Shown: piece by piece, positions 43,622 through 52,635 of the stretch
Layout of the letters: the number at the start of each line of letters is the position of its first letter
How positions within the stretch are numbered: the stretch's first letter is position 1
From: Sansalvadorimonas sp965221135
GTDB lineage: Bacteria > Pseudomonadota > Gammaproteobacteria > Pseudomonadales > Endozoicomonadaceae
NCBI GenBank assembly: GCA_965221135.1
Contig: CBDCRZ010000103.1
Span: forward strand, 186,001 to 250,000
Reading direction: 5' to 3'
Length of the DNA stretch: 64,000 nt
Translations under genes and position numbers: made by a program
Notes under the pieces: generated by a model
What the model was told of the DNA's origin: nothing
The model's database searches: none
Seen by the model: the letters and a program-made list of their open reading frames with translations, nothing else

Positions 43622-45024
43622 TCAGGCGTCCCGTTCTTCTTCCCCGATTCCAGTGTATCCAGAGAGGACTCAAAATCCCGAAAGGATTCGGCAACCTGTT
43701 CAGGAATTTCCATTATCGGTACATGACCTACACCGGGAAACACCCGGGAGGTAAAATTCGGTATATGCTCTGCCATCACATCGATACTGGAGACATCGAT
43801 CACTCTGTCTTCTTCCCCCCAGATCGCCAGGGTCGGAGTAGAGATAGATTCCAGAAGCTTGCCCATCCGTTGCGGGGAACCCATCATTTCCCGGGATTTC
43901 ATCATATCCTCAAAAATTTTGTCATTGAGCGCCTCACGCCGAATCATTTGTCGCTCTTGGGCTGATGTTAGCGGCCAGGGCATAAATGGAGGTTTGGACA
44001 TAATAAAATCTGTCAACACTTTCAGATCTCCAGGCTTACGCACAATCAGAGGATTCTTTCCCTGTTCCAGCAACTGGAAGAACTCACTGGGAGTGGGTGA
44101 TTCAACCCCTGCGCTGTCCAGCAACACCAGGGATTTCAGCTTTTCCGGATACAGATAAGCGAACGTCAGCCCAATAGCGCCTCCCATGGAACAGCCCATA
44201 AAGTGCACCTGCTCTTCTCCGGTGCTATCGAGGAACCTTTTCAGCCTGTGAGCCTGCGTAAAAATAAGATAGTCCAGCCCTTCCCCGCCACTGCTGCCTC
44301 CATGGCCGGGCAGATCAACCGCAATAATGCGGTAGGTGTCGCTCAACTGGCGGGCCAGTAGCAACCAGCTGTCTTTGTTTGTGCCAAAGCCATGGACCAT
44401 GAAAATGGTTTCACCATCTTCCGCTCCTCCCCGCAGAAAGGCGAAGTCCAGCCCATCCACTTTTACACTGTCCAACTCAAGCCCTGCGCTCATGCGCCCT
44501 ATATCAATAGCTCTATCCAGCAGACGATCCTGCACACGCTGATAGCCTATGTGTAATTGTGAGAACAACATGGTCAATGCCTCTCCCCCAAAAGCTCTGG
44601 TGAAAGATTGAGTGGTTACTGCCTGTGGTTGTGGAATCCCCACTTTGGAGCTACTGGAGAGATTCCTGCCCATGGGATAAAGAGCTTCTCTGAATGGTGG
44701 CAAGCTGGCGGGGATAGCCAGGCCCTGGTAAAAACTGCCGGATATTGAATTGCCCGGCGTCCTCGATAATCCGCTCCTAGCAACAGACTTTTGTGGATTC
44801 CCCCCCGAAAAACAGGGGGCCGGTAGCGGGCTGCCAGATGAAGAGGCGCAACCTCTCAATGCATACAACATTCCCATGGAGCGGTTAAGGACACCCAGGG
44901 GCTTCACACCACCAGGAGCACCTGCAGTCAAAACCATGCCGAAGCAGAAAAGGCACAAGGCTTTTGACAGCTGCAATGGCTTTGCTTTCAGGCGCAATAG
45001 GAATATCTCCAGCGTATTATTCAC
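43618..45024 (-). CDS. Alpha/beta hydrolase with long N-terminal extension
   Basis: The C-terminal 300 of 468 residues form an alpha/beta-hydrolase domain: oxyanion-hole motif FMVHGFGTNKDSW, AVDLPGHGGSSGG, nucleophile elbow MGCSMGGAIGLTFAY (Ser), acid strand TLAIWGEEDRVIDV (Asp) and base VFPGVGHVPIMEIPE (His). A first hydrophobic segment (KALCLFCFGMVLTAG) suggests membrane or envelope targeting. The roughly 150-residue extension is Ser/Pro/Gly-rich. The start is GTG; the ATG at the MLFSQLHIGY segment is an alternative that would give a typical-length enzyme. Esterase/lipase-like activity is inferred. The gene lies between the two copies of the pheT 3' end. Confidence 0.85.
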   Translation of the reverse strand: MNNTLEIFLLRLKAKPLQLSKALCLFCFGMVLTAGAPGGVKPLGVLNRSMGMLYALRGCASSSGSPLPAPCFSGGNPQKSVARSGLSRTPGNSISGSFYQGLAIPASLPPFREALYPMGRNLSSSSKVGIPQPQAVTTQSFTRAFGGEALTMLFSQLHIGYQRVQDRLLDRAIDIGRMSAGLELDSVKVDGLDFAFLRGGAEDGETIFMVHGFGTNKDSWLLLARQLSDTYRIIAVDLPGHGGSSGGEGLDYLIFTQAHRLKRFLDSTGEEQVHFMGCSMGGAIGLTFAYLYPEKLKSLVLLDSAGVESPTPSEFFQLLEQGKNPLIVRKPGDLKVLTDFIMSKPPFMPWPLTSAQERQMIRREALNDKIFEDMMKSREMMGSPQRMGKLLESISTPTLAIWGEEDRVIDVSSIDVMAEHIPNFTSRVFPGVGHVPIMEIPEQVAESFRDFESSLDTLESGKKNGTPD

Positions 45025-45147
45025 TTCGTTGTTTGCAACCAGTAACCCGAATTGCGCTGAAGAATATAGCTCATAAGTACATAGGGGCTGTTATGCTGAC
45101 GGACTCAATCTTTACTCACCGACTGTTCTCCTTTCAGGATCCAGCAC

Positions 45148-45183
45148 AAAAAAGCCCCGAAGGAACAGATTCCAACGGGGCTT
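45148..45183 (-). terminator. Intrinsic terminator of pheST
   Basis: On the minus strand GCCCCG (45176-45181 side) pairs with CGGGGC across a 16-base loop and is followed by a run of T (the A-run at 45148-45153). It lies 35 bases after the pheT stop codon. It indicates that pheST transcription ends here and does not continue to ihfA. Confidence 0.85.
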
Positions 45184-45218
45184 GGTATTAGTGGTGTTTT
45201 ACGGCTACCGGGGCACTC

Positions 45219-47606
45219 TTATTGTCGAAGCGTGGCCTGTAGCTCTGAAGCCAGAGCGTCGGTGATGCTGGCAAACAAAGCGTTCACCTCATCATCATTG
45301 AGAGTACGCTCAGGGTGACGCCAGGTGACGCCAAGAGCCAGACTCTTCTTACCCTCTTCCACACCCTTGCCGCTGTAAACATCGAACAGGCGAATATCGC
45401 GCAGCCATTCACCGGCCTGCTTACGAATCACGGCTTCCACATCCGCCGCAGCCGTTGTGTCATCCAGCACCAGCGCCATATCACGACGCACCTCCGGGAA
45501 CCTGGACAGCTCACGGAACGCGGTCACATCACCGGCAGTCAGTACGTCTGCGGAGATTTCGAACAGGTAAACAGGCACATCGACACCCACAGCTTTGGCA
45601 ACTTTTGGATGCAGCTTACCGATAACACCGACAACCTTGCCGTCACGGAGAATGTCCGCACACTGGCCAGGATGCAGCGCAGTACGAGTACCTGCACGGA
45701 AACTGTACTCACCTTCGTTTCCGACACGCTTGAACAGAGCTTCCAGATCACCTTTCAGGTCAAAGAAATCAACGCCTTCCTCAGCGCCTTCCTTGTGCCA
45801 GCTTTCAGGGTGGCGGGAACCACAGACTGCACCACCCAGCCACAGGTCCTGAGTCAAACCGCCTTCATTGCGAATGAAGATCTGGCCAGACTCAAACACC
45901 CGCAGGCGGTCCTGCTGACGGTTCAGGTTATAACGCAGAGTCGTCACCAAACCAGGCAGCAAGCTGGTACGCATTACAGACATTTCGCTGGAAATCGGGT
46001 TAGCCAGAGGCTCGGCCACGGTTTCCGGCTCAAAGTTCTTATGCAGAGCCGGGTCGATAAAACTGAAGTTAATCGCTTCACGGTAACCACGGGCCACCAG
46101 TACACGACGCAGCTCTTCCAGACCAACCTGCGACTCATCAATCATTGGCAGACGCAGTTCCGCCAGAGGCACTGTATCCGGCAGGTTGTTGTAGCCATAG
46201 ATACGACCGACTTCTTCCACCAGGTCTTCTTCAATGCTGATATCAAAACGCCAGCTGGGCACAGACACAGACCACTGGTCTTCAGCAGTAGACGACAGCT
46301 CCAGGCCGAGGCAGGTCAGCAGTGGCGCAATATGATCGGCAGGCAGATCAACACCCAGCAGATCTGTCACCTTCTGGCGATTCAGAACAACAGTACGCGC
46401 TTCAGGCAGCGTCTCTTCACAGGACACTTCCACAACAGGACCGGCTTTACCGCCGCAGATATCCAGAATCAGACGGGTCGCACGCTCAATAGCCCTGTTC
46501 TGCAGCTCGGAATCCACACCACGCTCAAAGCGGTGGGATGCATCGGTATGCAGACCATACAGACGGGCCTTACCGGCAATACCGATTTTGTCGAAGAAAG
46601 CCGCTTCCAGGAAGATGCTGGTTGCACCTTCGTTGACACCGGAATACTCACCACCCATCACACCAGCGATGCCCAGAGGCTTCTTCTCGTCGGCAATAAT
46701 CAGGGTGTTGCTGTTCAGCTCCTGCTCGGACCCGTTCAGCATCAGCAGCTTCTCGCCCTGCTCTGCCATACGCACCTGAATAGAACCGCACAGACGATCC
46801 AGGTCGTAGCCGTGCATAGGCTGACCCAGCTCCAGCATCACGTAGGCCGTCACATCAACAACAGGATCGATGGAACGGATACCGGAACGACGCAGACGCT
46901 CAACCATCCAAACAGGCGTCGGTGCACTGATGTTAACATCACGCAGCACACGACCGACAAAGCGCGGGCAGGCTTCGGAGGCAATCAGGTTCACTTCAAA
47001 GGTGTCGTCGATATCGGCAACAACATCTTCAATAGCTGGCACAGTGACGTCGGTCAGGAAGTTCGCAGACACCTCACGGGCCAGACCGGCAATGCTCAGG
47101 CAGTCACCGCGGTTAGGCGTCAGATCAACATCAATAATGGTGTCGTTCAGCTCCAGGTAGTCACGAATGTCTGCGCCAACAGGAGCATCCAGAGGCAACT
47201 CCATAATGCCGCCCGCGCGCTCACTGGCCAGACCAATTTCATCATCACCACAGAGCATACCGAAGGACTCAACGCCACGAAGCCTGGCCTTCTTGATCTT
47301 GAAGTTGCCCGGCAGCACTGCGCCCACCATGGCAAAAGGAATCTTGATGCCAACACGAGCATTCGGGGCACCACAGACCACCTGAAACTCTTCCGTACCG
47401 TTAGATACCCTGGTCACCCGCAGTTTGTCTGCATCAGGGTGCTGTTCGCAGGCAACAATCTCACCCACCACCACACCAGAAAACTCTGGGGCAACAGCTT
47501 CGTACTCATCCACTTCCAGGCCAGCCATGGTGATTTTGCTGACCAGCTCTTCTGTGCTCGCGACCGGGTTGACCCAGGTGCGCAGCCACTGTTCGCTGAA
47601 TTTCAT
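45219..47606 (-). CDS. pheT: Phenylalanine-tRNA ligase subunit beta
   Basis: PheT, with PheS, charges tRNA-Phe as an alpha2-beta2 enzyme. The 795-residue protein shows, in order, the N-terminal tRNA-binding OB fold (GVVVGEIVACEQHPDADKLR), the B3/B4 editing region (TPNRGDCLSIAGLAREVSAN), the B5 domain (LNRQKVTDLLGVDLPADHIA), the catalytic-like core (GRIYGYNNLPDTVPLAELR) and the C-terminal ferredoxin-fold anticodon-binding domain (FRELSRFPEVRRDMALVLDD). All domains are intact. It is separated from pheS by 303 bases with large inverted repeats, unusual for genes that are normally almost adjacent. Confidence 0.98.
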   Translation of the reverse strand: MKFSEQWLRTWVNPVASTEELVSKITMAGLEVDEYEAVAPEFSGVVVGEIVACEQHPDADKLRVTRVSNGTEEFQVVCGAPNARVGIKIPFAMVGAVLPGNFKIKKARLRGVESFGMLCGDDEIGLASERAGGIMELPLDAPVGADIRDYLELNDTIIDVDLTPNRGDCLSIAGLAREVSANFLTDVTVPAIEDVVADIDDTFEVNLIASEACPRFVGRVLRDVNISAPTPVWMVERLRRSGIRSIDPVVDVTAYVMLELGQPMHGYDLDRLCGSIQVRMAEQGEKLLMLNGSEQELNSNTLIIADEKKPLGIAGVMGGEYSGVNEGATSIFLEAAFFDKIGIAGKARLYGLHTDASHRFERGVDSELQNRAIERATRLILDICGGKAGPVVEVSCEETLPEARTVVLNRQKVTDLLGVDLPADHIAPLLTCLGLELSSTAEDQWSVSVPSWRFDISIEEDLVEEVGRIYGYNNLPDTVPLAELRLPMIDESQVGLEELRRVLVARGYREAINFSFIDPALHKNFEPETVAEPLANPISSEMSVMRTSLLPGLVTTLRYNLNRQQDRLRVFESGQIFIRNEGGLTQDLWLGGAVCGSRHPESWHKEGAEEGVDFFDLKGDLEALFKRVGNEGEYSFRAGTRTALHPGQCADILRDGKVVGVIGKLHPKVAKAVGVDVPVYLFEISADVLTAGDVTAFRELSRFPEVRRDMALVLDDTTAAADVEAVIRKQAGEWLRDIRLFDVYSGKGVEEGKKSLALGVTWRHPERTLNDDEVNALFASITDALASELQATLRQ

Positions 47607-47654
47607 TGTGTTTCCATCCTTAATCCCTCCTTCGGAAGGACCGAGTCAAATCTT

Positions 47655-47903
47655 TTGAACCACAGAGGGCACAAAGGACACAGAGGAAAAGCAAAGGCAA
47701 AAGCTTTTAAATTAAGAGCTCTTTATTGAAAAGCCCTTCTCTGTGTCTTTGTGTCTCTGTGGTTAAGCCTTTTCTTGTGAACCACAGAGACACAAAGACA
47801 CGGAGGGAAAAGACATTAACAAGAGCTTTTTCTTTTAATAAAAAGCTCTTAATTAAAAAGCTTTTGCTTTTCCTCTGTGACCTTTGTGCCCTCTGTGGTT
47901 CAA
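47655..47903. repeat. Nested inverted repeats between pheS and pheT
   Basis: The 303-base gap between pheS and pheT is mostly this element. Outer arms start at 47655 (TTGAACCACAGAGGGCACAA) and end at 47903 with the complementary copy. Inner arms are at 47740-47764 and 47780-47805 (ACCACAGAGACACAAAGACA). Intermediate arms contain AAGAGCTC/AAGCTTTT blocks. Together they can fold as one long, nearly continuous hairpin. The sequence is of the CACAGAGRCACAAAG type seen scattered in many genomes. Confidence 0.85.
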
Positions 47904-47909
47904 AATTAT

Positions 47910-48926
47910 TTACTTGAACTGCCCAAGGAACTGCAGGTCGTTCTCGAAGAACTGACGCAGGTCCTTCACGCCGTAACGCAGCATGGCAAAACGCTCAACG
48001 CCCATACCAAAGGCAAAGCCGCAATACTTCTCAGGGTCCAGGCCTGCATGACGGAATACATCCGGGTGTACCATGCCGCAACCCAGAACCTCCAGCCACT
48101 TGATAGAGTCATCTTTGTTCCGGCCCCACTCAATATCCACCTCGGCAGACGGTTCAGTGAACGGGAAGTAAGACGGACGGAAGCGCACTTCCAGATCATC
48201 ACGTTCAAAGAATACCCGCAGGAAGTCAGACAGCAGACTCTTCAGGTCGGCAAAACTGGTCTTCTCCGCCACATACAGACCTTCCACCTGGTGGAACATA
48301 GGGCTGTGGGTCTGGTCGGAGTCGCAACGGTATACCTTGCCCGGGCAGATAATCGCGATAGGAGGATTCTTGTTCTCGGCCACAAACCGCTTCATGGTAC
48401 GCACCTGCACCGGAGACGTATGGGTACGCATCACAGAACCGTCCTTCATATAGAAGGTATCGTGCATGGCACGGGCCGGATGGTGGTCGGGAATATTCAG
48501 GGCTTCAAAGTTATGGAAATCGTCTTCGATTTCAGGGCCTGACTCCACGGTAAAACCAATGGTGCGGAAATATTCGCTGATCCGCTCCATGGTTCGGGTG
48601 ACAGGGTGAATACTACCCACATCTTCACCACGCCCAGGCAGGGTCACATCCAGAGACTCAGCCGCCAGCTGAGCATCCAGGGCGGCAGATTCCAGCGCTT
48701 CACGACGAACATTCATCGCCGCCTGCACGGCCTGCTTGGCTTCGTTAATTTTTGCGCCAGCTTTCGGCTTCTCTTCCTTAGAGAGATGACGCAGTTCCTG
48801 CATCAGCAGGCTGATCTCACCTTTCTTGCCCAGGTACTGAACCCGCACCTGGTCCAGGCTGGCCGCATCACCGGCAGCCGCGACAGCAGCAAGGGCTGCG
48901 TCGGTCAATGCTTGGAGGTTTTCCAT
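47910..48926 (-). CDS. pheS: Phenylalanine-tRNA ligase subunit alpha
   Basis: PheS carries the class II catalytic core for tRNA-Phe charging. The 338-residue protein has the N-terminal coiled coil (QVRVQYLGKKGEISLLMQEL), motif 1 (HPVTRTMERISEYFRTIGF), motif 2 (FHQVEGLYVAEKTSFADLKS with the upstream VYRCDSDQTHSPMF) and motif 3 (GFAFGMGVERFAMLRYGV). All are intact. It is transcribed into pheT. It is separated from the rplT operon by about 8 kb of accessory genes, so it must have its own promoter in the region upstream of 48926. Confidence 0.98.
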   Translation of the reverse strand: MENLQALTDAALAAVAAAGDAASLDQVRVQYLGKKGEISLLMQELRHLSKEEKPKAGAKINEAKQAVQAAMNVRREALESAALDAQLAAESLDVTLPGRGEDVGSIHPVTRTMERISEYFRTIGFTVESGPEIEDDFHNFEALNIPDHHPARAMHDTFYMKDGSVMRTHTSPVQVRTMKRFVAENKNPPIAIICPGKVYRCDSDQTHSPMFHQVEGLYVAEKTSFADLKSLLSDFLRVFFERDDLEVRFRPSYFPFTEPSAEVDIEWGRNKDDSIKWLEVLGCGMVHPDVFRHAGLDPEKYCGFAFGMGVERFAMLRYGVKDLRQFFENDLQFLGQFK

Positions 48927-49325
48927 GGAAACTCTTAACTATCCATTTGCAGTCGGCCATATTGGATTGGCCAGTCACTTCCCTCTGCCCTGCAAAACCA
49001 GTCCTTATAAAGAGTGGCCCACAGGTATATGGAAGGAAATATTAAAGCGGGCAAGTGTAACCCAGAGTCCACTGCAAGACTATGAAAGAGCGTATTAAGA
49101 CAAGTCTATCAAGCTGGTTTTTTTAACCGTGTTTCAAAATCATGAAGATACTGACGCTGGTTAGCACCTTTCGGACAAACCCTGCCTCGGACAGTGCTGA
49201 TTGACAATTGTCCATTCATCGACAGTTGAGCAGAGCCCGCCAACAGAACCAATAACCAGTTTGACAGCCCCCCTGTCATTGGTAAAAACTGGCAATAACA
49301 GAATGCAGCAACCTTGAAATGACCC
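48927..49325. other. Divergent intergenic region between pheS and smrA-like gene
   Basis: These 399 bases should hold the pheS promoter (minus) and the smrA-like promoter (plus). No Phe-rich leader peptide like E. coli pheM was recognised, nor any other gene. A short open frame on the minus strand here has no coding character. Confidence 0.5.
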
Positions 49326-49907
49326 ATGGAAGATAACGATTTTTTCCTCGAAGAGATGTCTGGCGTAAAACCCATCGCCAACACGCGCATAAAACAACAG
49401 CTCAGCCGCCCCCGCAGCCTGACACCCGGCCAGGAGGAGCGCCGACGGGCCGCCGCCGAGGAGCTGATTGATCCCAACCCGCTTTCTATGGAACTGCGTC
49501 ACAGGGTCAAACCCCATGACTTTCTGTTCTGGAAAGAGTCTGGCGTACAGGAGGGCGTGTGGAAGAAACTGCGACTGGGCAAGTACACAATGGAAGCACG
49601 TCTGGATCTGCACATAATGAACGTCAAAGAAGCACGACAAGAGCTCCACAAGTTTCTGATAGAGTGTCGTGAGAATGGTATTCGCACTGCGTTAATCAGC
49701 CATGGTCGCGGAGAGCAGGGTGAACAAAAAGCAACCCTCAAGAGTTATGCACGACAGTGGCTGGAAGAACACGACTCCGTTCTGGCGTTCCATACAGCCC
49801 AGAGACATCACGGCGGCACCGGAGCTGTTTACACAATGATTCGCAAAAGCGAAGAACTTCGCACAGACAATCGAGAAAAGCATGCACGCCGCCAGAAAAC
49901 CGGTTAA
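49326..49907 (+). CDS. Smr-domain DNA endonuclease (SmrA-like)
   Basis: The 193-residue protein has a charged N-terminal region and a C-terminal Smr (small MutS-related) domain. Domain landmarks are LDLHIMNVKEARQELHKFLI, with the LDLH motif, then TALISHGRGEQGEQKATLK at the position of the HGxG loop, and AQRHHGGTGAVYTMIRKSE at the end. E. coli SmrA has the same plan and nicks DNA. It is a single gene in the segment that separates rplT from pheS. Confidence 0.9.
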   Translation: MEDNDFFLEEMSGVKPIANTRIKQQLSRPRSLTPGQEERRRAAAEELIDPNPLSMELRHRVKPHDFLFWKESGVQEGVWKKLRLGKYTMEARLDLHIMNVKEARQELHKFLIECRENGIRTALISHGRGEQGEQKATLKSYARQWLEEHDSVLAFHTAQRHHGGTGAVYTMIRKSEELRTDNREKHARRQKTG

Positions 49908-49969
49908 CCCCCTATGGCATCCTGATCAGAGTGCTTAGATACAAGAGTGCTTAGATACGGCTAAGAGCG

Positions 49970-50671
49970 TTAACGGTACGGTGCAGAACCCAAATGCGTA
50001 TGGTTAAAACCATATTTAAAGAGCGCACTTCTTTTTTTACCACCCTCCTGGGAGGCAAGCATACTCACCAGGGATAGAATGGGCAAATAAAGGCTATTGG
50101 TACGGAGATAGTCATAGTAAATATAGGAGTCAGTTTTTATCTTATAATAAAAAAGCCTCATGCTCCTGTTACTTTTACCTACCTGTATATGTGAACTGAA
50201 TACCTTGTGCTGGGTTTCACTGTGCCCATGCATGAGAAGATTCAAATGTTCCTCAGGGTTATAATCCAGACAGTCCGAATAACTGCCATAAAAGATTTTT
50301 AGCAGGTACTCTCTGCTGCTCACAACACCTTCCACCTTGAAATTGACCTTAGTGGAAAACCAGATACCGCAAGTCCAACTGATTCTGTCCTGGTTTGCTA
50401 CCTGAGTGTGGACAGCGTATTCATCGTAACGTCCATAATGTGAAGTATCATGAGCTATAGGTAACGGCGGCCCAAAACCAGGTATTTTGAATTCCTGCTG
50501 GAATGGTGTGTCTGATTGTTTCATATCGTGAAACTGAAGCCATATTTCCGTAAACTTATCGACTTGCACTGCCCAGATACCTTGCAGGAAAGTACCTTTT
50601 GCCCAACTGCTCATGGACATAACCATCCCGACAAGCACGCAGAAACACAGTTTTCTGATTATAAAACGCAT
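49970..50671 (-). CDS. Hypothetical exported protein
   Basis: The 233-residue product has a signal peptide (RKLCFCVLVGMVMSMSSWA). The mature part is rich in aromatic residues (TEIWLQFHDM, RLFYYKIKTDSYIYYDYLR) with three Cys in total, and appears beta-rich. No family was recognised. It is AT-richer than the core genes and lies convergent to the smrA-like gene, 62 bases away. Confidence 0.6.
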   Translation of the reverse strand: MRFIIRKLCFCVLVGMVMSMSSWAKGTFLQGIWAVQVDKFTEIWLQFHDMKQSDTPFQQEFKIPGFGPPLPIAHDTSHYGRYDEYAVHTQVANQDRISWTCGIWFSTKVNFKVEGVVSSREYLLKIFYGSYSDCLDYNPEEHLNLLMHGHSETQHKVFSSHIQVGKSNRSMRLFYYKIKTDSYIYYDYLRTNSLYLPILSLVSMLASQEGGKKRSALFKYGFNHTHLGSAPYR

Positions 50672-51313
50672 TAATAAAAACCCTGCCAGTGATCAATATC
50701 ATTCACCATACAGAGCTGGTATTGATTATCACTAACAGGGTGGTTGGAGAGGATTTAAGAAAACACTAACAATGTACGATTTTTAACACCCAAAGCTTTG
50801 AATCCTTCCGTGTAATTCATTGTATATGTTCTACCGTGATGCCCCCCCTTACCAAGAAAATTTCGTTCTCCTGAAATATATTCATGATTTTGACTCTGCT
50901 CTGCGATAACCAGATGAGCAGCGCAGGGGGCATAGCCCGCTATGTGAATGGAGCTGCGGCACTGCCGAGTGCCCTGGTGATTGAGCCAGAAATAGTTGTT
51001 TTCATGTGACCGGGTACTTAATACACATTTTCAGATTATGGTCTTTATAAAAAATATTCCACGACTTCATTTCTTACAGATGATCAGTTTACACACATGG
51101 TTGCATTGAGGAAAAGTTCAGTCGTAAAGCATCGCCTTGTTAGTATGGCTAACGCAATGATGAGTATATGTTCCCCGGGTGCGTTCAAACTCTTATACGA
51201 CCTCCTTACGCCCTTGCAAAACAACTGAACAATCCTTTTGATTATTGGAACTCTTTCAGAGTTACAGCCACCAACCTACTGAAAATTAACAATTGGAATT
51301 GAGGTTAATCATT
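50672..51313. other. Long intergenic region, no gene seen
   Basis: About 640 bases lie between divergent genes. A GC-richer patch at about 50912-51008 could encode only 31 residues (starting MSSAGGIARYVNGA) and looks like a gene remnant or a repeat rather than a gene. The rest is AT-rich. Promoters for both flanking genes are expected here, but none is clear. Confidence 0.5.
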
Positions 51314-52558
51314 GTGAATCGATCGATCGAACCGAATAAGGCACAAAAAACACTTTCTGCCACGGCCAACGGGAGCGATGATAAAGAAACCAAAGAAGTC
51401 ATCAGCAAAGGAAAAACATGCTCCTCCTGTAAAGAGGAAATAGTTAGACATTCGATATATATAACCCTCCCAGGAGGTCAGGTTTTCCATCAGCATTGTA
51501 TAAAACAAAGAGAATGTTATATAACCACGCTTTTATCGGCCGAAAAAAATACTCTCGTCAGGCTGGCTTTGCGCTGCAAGTGTTCTCGCACCCTGAGGAG
51601 ACAGGAGTGGAAAGACCTGGAATCAAACCCTGAATCAAAGAAACAGCTTCTGGAGAAGCTTCTGCAGGCGGTGGATACAGATACCATAATACAAGAGTGT
51701 GACGCCCTGAATGTAATGAAACATCAGAGGTTTATGCCATATACGGCGGACCAGGACATTAACCCTGCTCAAGCGGAAAAAACCGTGATTGAGATACTTC
51801 ATCAACCACTACCAAATGGTAGACACCTGCGTAAAACAAAAGAACTATTAGGCGCAGGAGCGGTGGATGCAAAAACAGTAAATGCCGCATGTGTGAAACC
51901 TTCTTTGGAAGCAGTGGATGTATGGTGTGACCCTCTGGAAATCAAACTCGTCCACCTTGCTCATATTATAAAATCTGAAATAAGAAGCGCAATGGACTTC
52001 CCTGGACAAGTATCGTTTATCATCCAAAACCACCCCATTAAAAACCCACAGTCACAAACAACATTTTCTATTAGTAACTCAAGAACTGATGAAGAAGGGC
52101 ACTACCAATGTGAGGTCATTTCCGGTCAAAGAGCAGTAACAACAACCGGAACAGAAAAAGACAAACTTCATTTACGTATAATATTTTCAAACCCTGATGC
52201 TTTTCGTAAATTTTATTATTCCATAGAATCTTTTGATACGCTATGGAAGAACAAAAAAATCAAAATCCAGGCTTATAACTTACTAAGCATGGATAATCAT
52301 TCATTACTAGAAACTGTAATTGCCCCGACGATTGAGAAAGTAACCAGAGAAAACCCATTAACACTGGATCACATGTTAGACCCCAATAAAATAATAAAAA
52401 AATACCAACCCTGGTTACACCTTTATCCGGATAACAAAGGTAAACCAAATTTGAATATGACCCTCAAAGTTTTCCCGGTTACCAAAGAACAGCAGATGCT
52501 GATTCTTAGTCAATCACCTGATGATGCCCCTATTCATGCACCGAATACTCAGCAATAG
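51314..52558 (+). CDS. Hypothetical protein with N-terminal RING-like Cys/His cluster
   Basis: The start GTG 51314 is preceded by GAGG at good distance; an upstream TTG at 51293 is also in frame. The 414-residue product has a Cys/His cluster at residues 36-90: C36-x2-C39, then FHQHC (H59, H61, C62), C68 and RCKC (C88, C90). This resembles a RING-H2 or treble-clef finger, though the last pair is C-x-C, so a degenerate or different zinc site is possible. The remainder is a mixed fold that was not recognised. There is no signal peptide. The gene is AT-rich. A host-directed role is only suggested by the finger and the context. Confidence 0.6.
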   Translation: MNRSIEPNKAQKTLSATANGSDDKETKEVISKGKTCSSCKEEIVRHSIYITLPGGQVFHQHCIKQRECYITTLLSAEKNTLVRLALRCKCSRTLRRQEWKDLESNPESKKQLLEKLLQAVDTDTIIQECDALNVMKHQRFMPYTADQDINPAQAEKTVIEILHQPLPNGRHLRKTKELLGAGAVDAKTVNAACVKPSLEAVDVWCDPLEIKLVHLAHIIKSEIRSAMDFPGQVSFIIQNHPIKNPQSQTTFSISNSRTDEEGHYQCEVISGQRAVTTTGTEKDKLHLRIIFSNPDAFRKFYYSIESFDTLWKNKKIKIQAYNLLSMDNHSLLETVIAPTIEKVTRENPLTLDHMLDPNKIIKKYQPWLHLYPDNKGKPNLNMTLKVFPVTKEQQMLILSQSPDDAPIHAPNTQQ

Positions 52559-52635
52559 TGGCAGGTGACTCCTGTGAGCTTCACTTCACACTCCCTGACC
52601 TGCTGGCAATGGCTATGCTTATTAGGCGACAAAGA

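Noticed and set aside
45315..47729. 804-codon open frame on the plus strand opposite pheT
   Set aside because: It is the exact antisense of a highly conserved synthetase gene. Its His/Thr/Gln-rich product is the expected mirror of pheT codon use.
47655..47903. Possible CRISPR array because of repeated CACAGAG-type blocks
   Set aside because: The blocks are inverted and nested, not regularly spaced direct repeats, and there are no unique spacers or cas genes.
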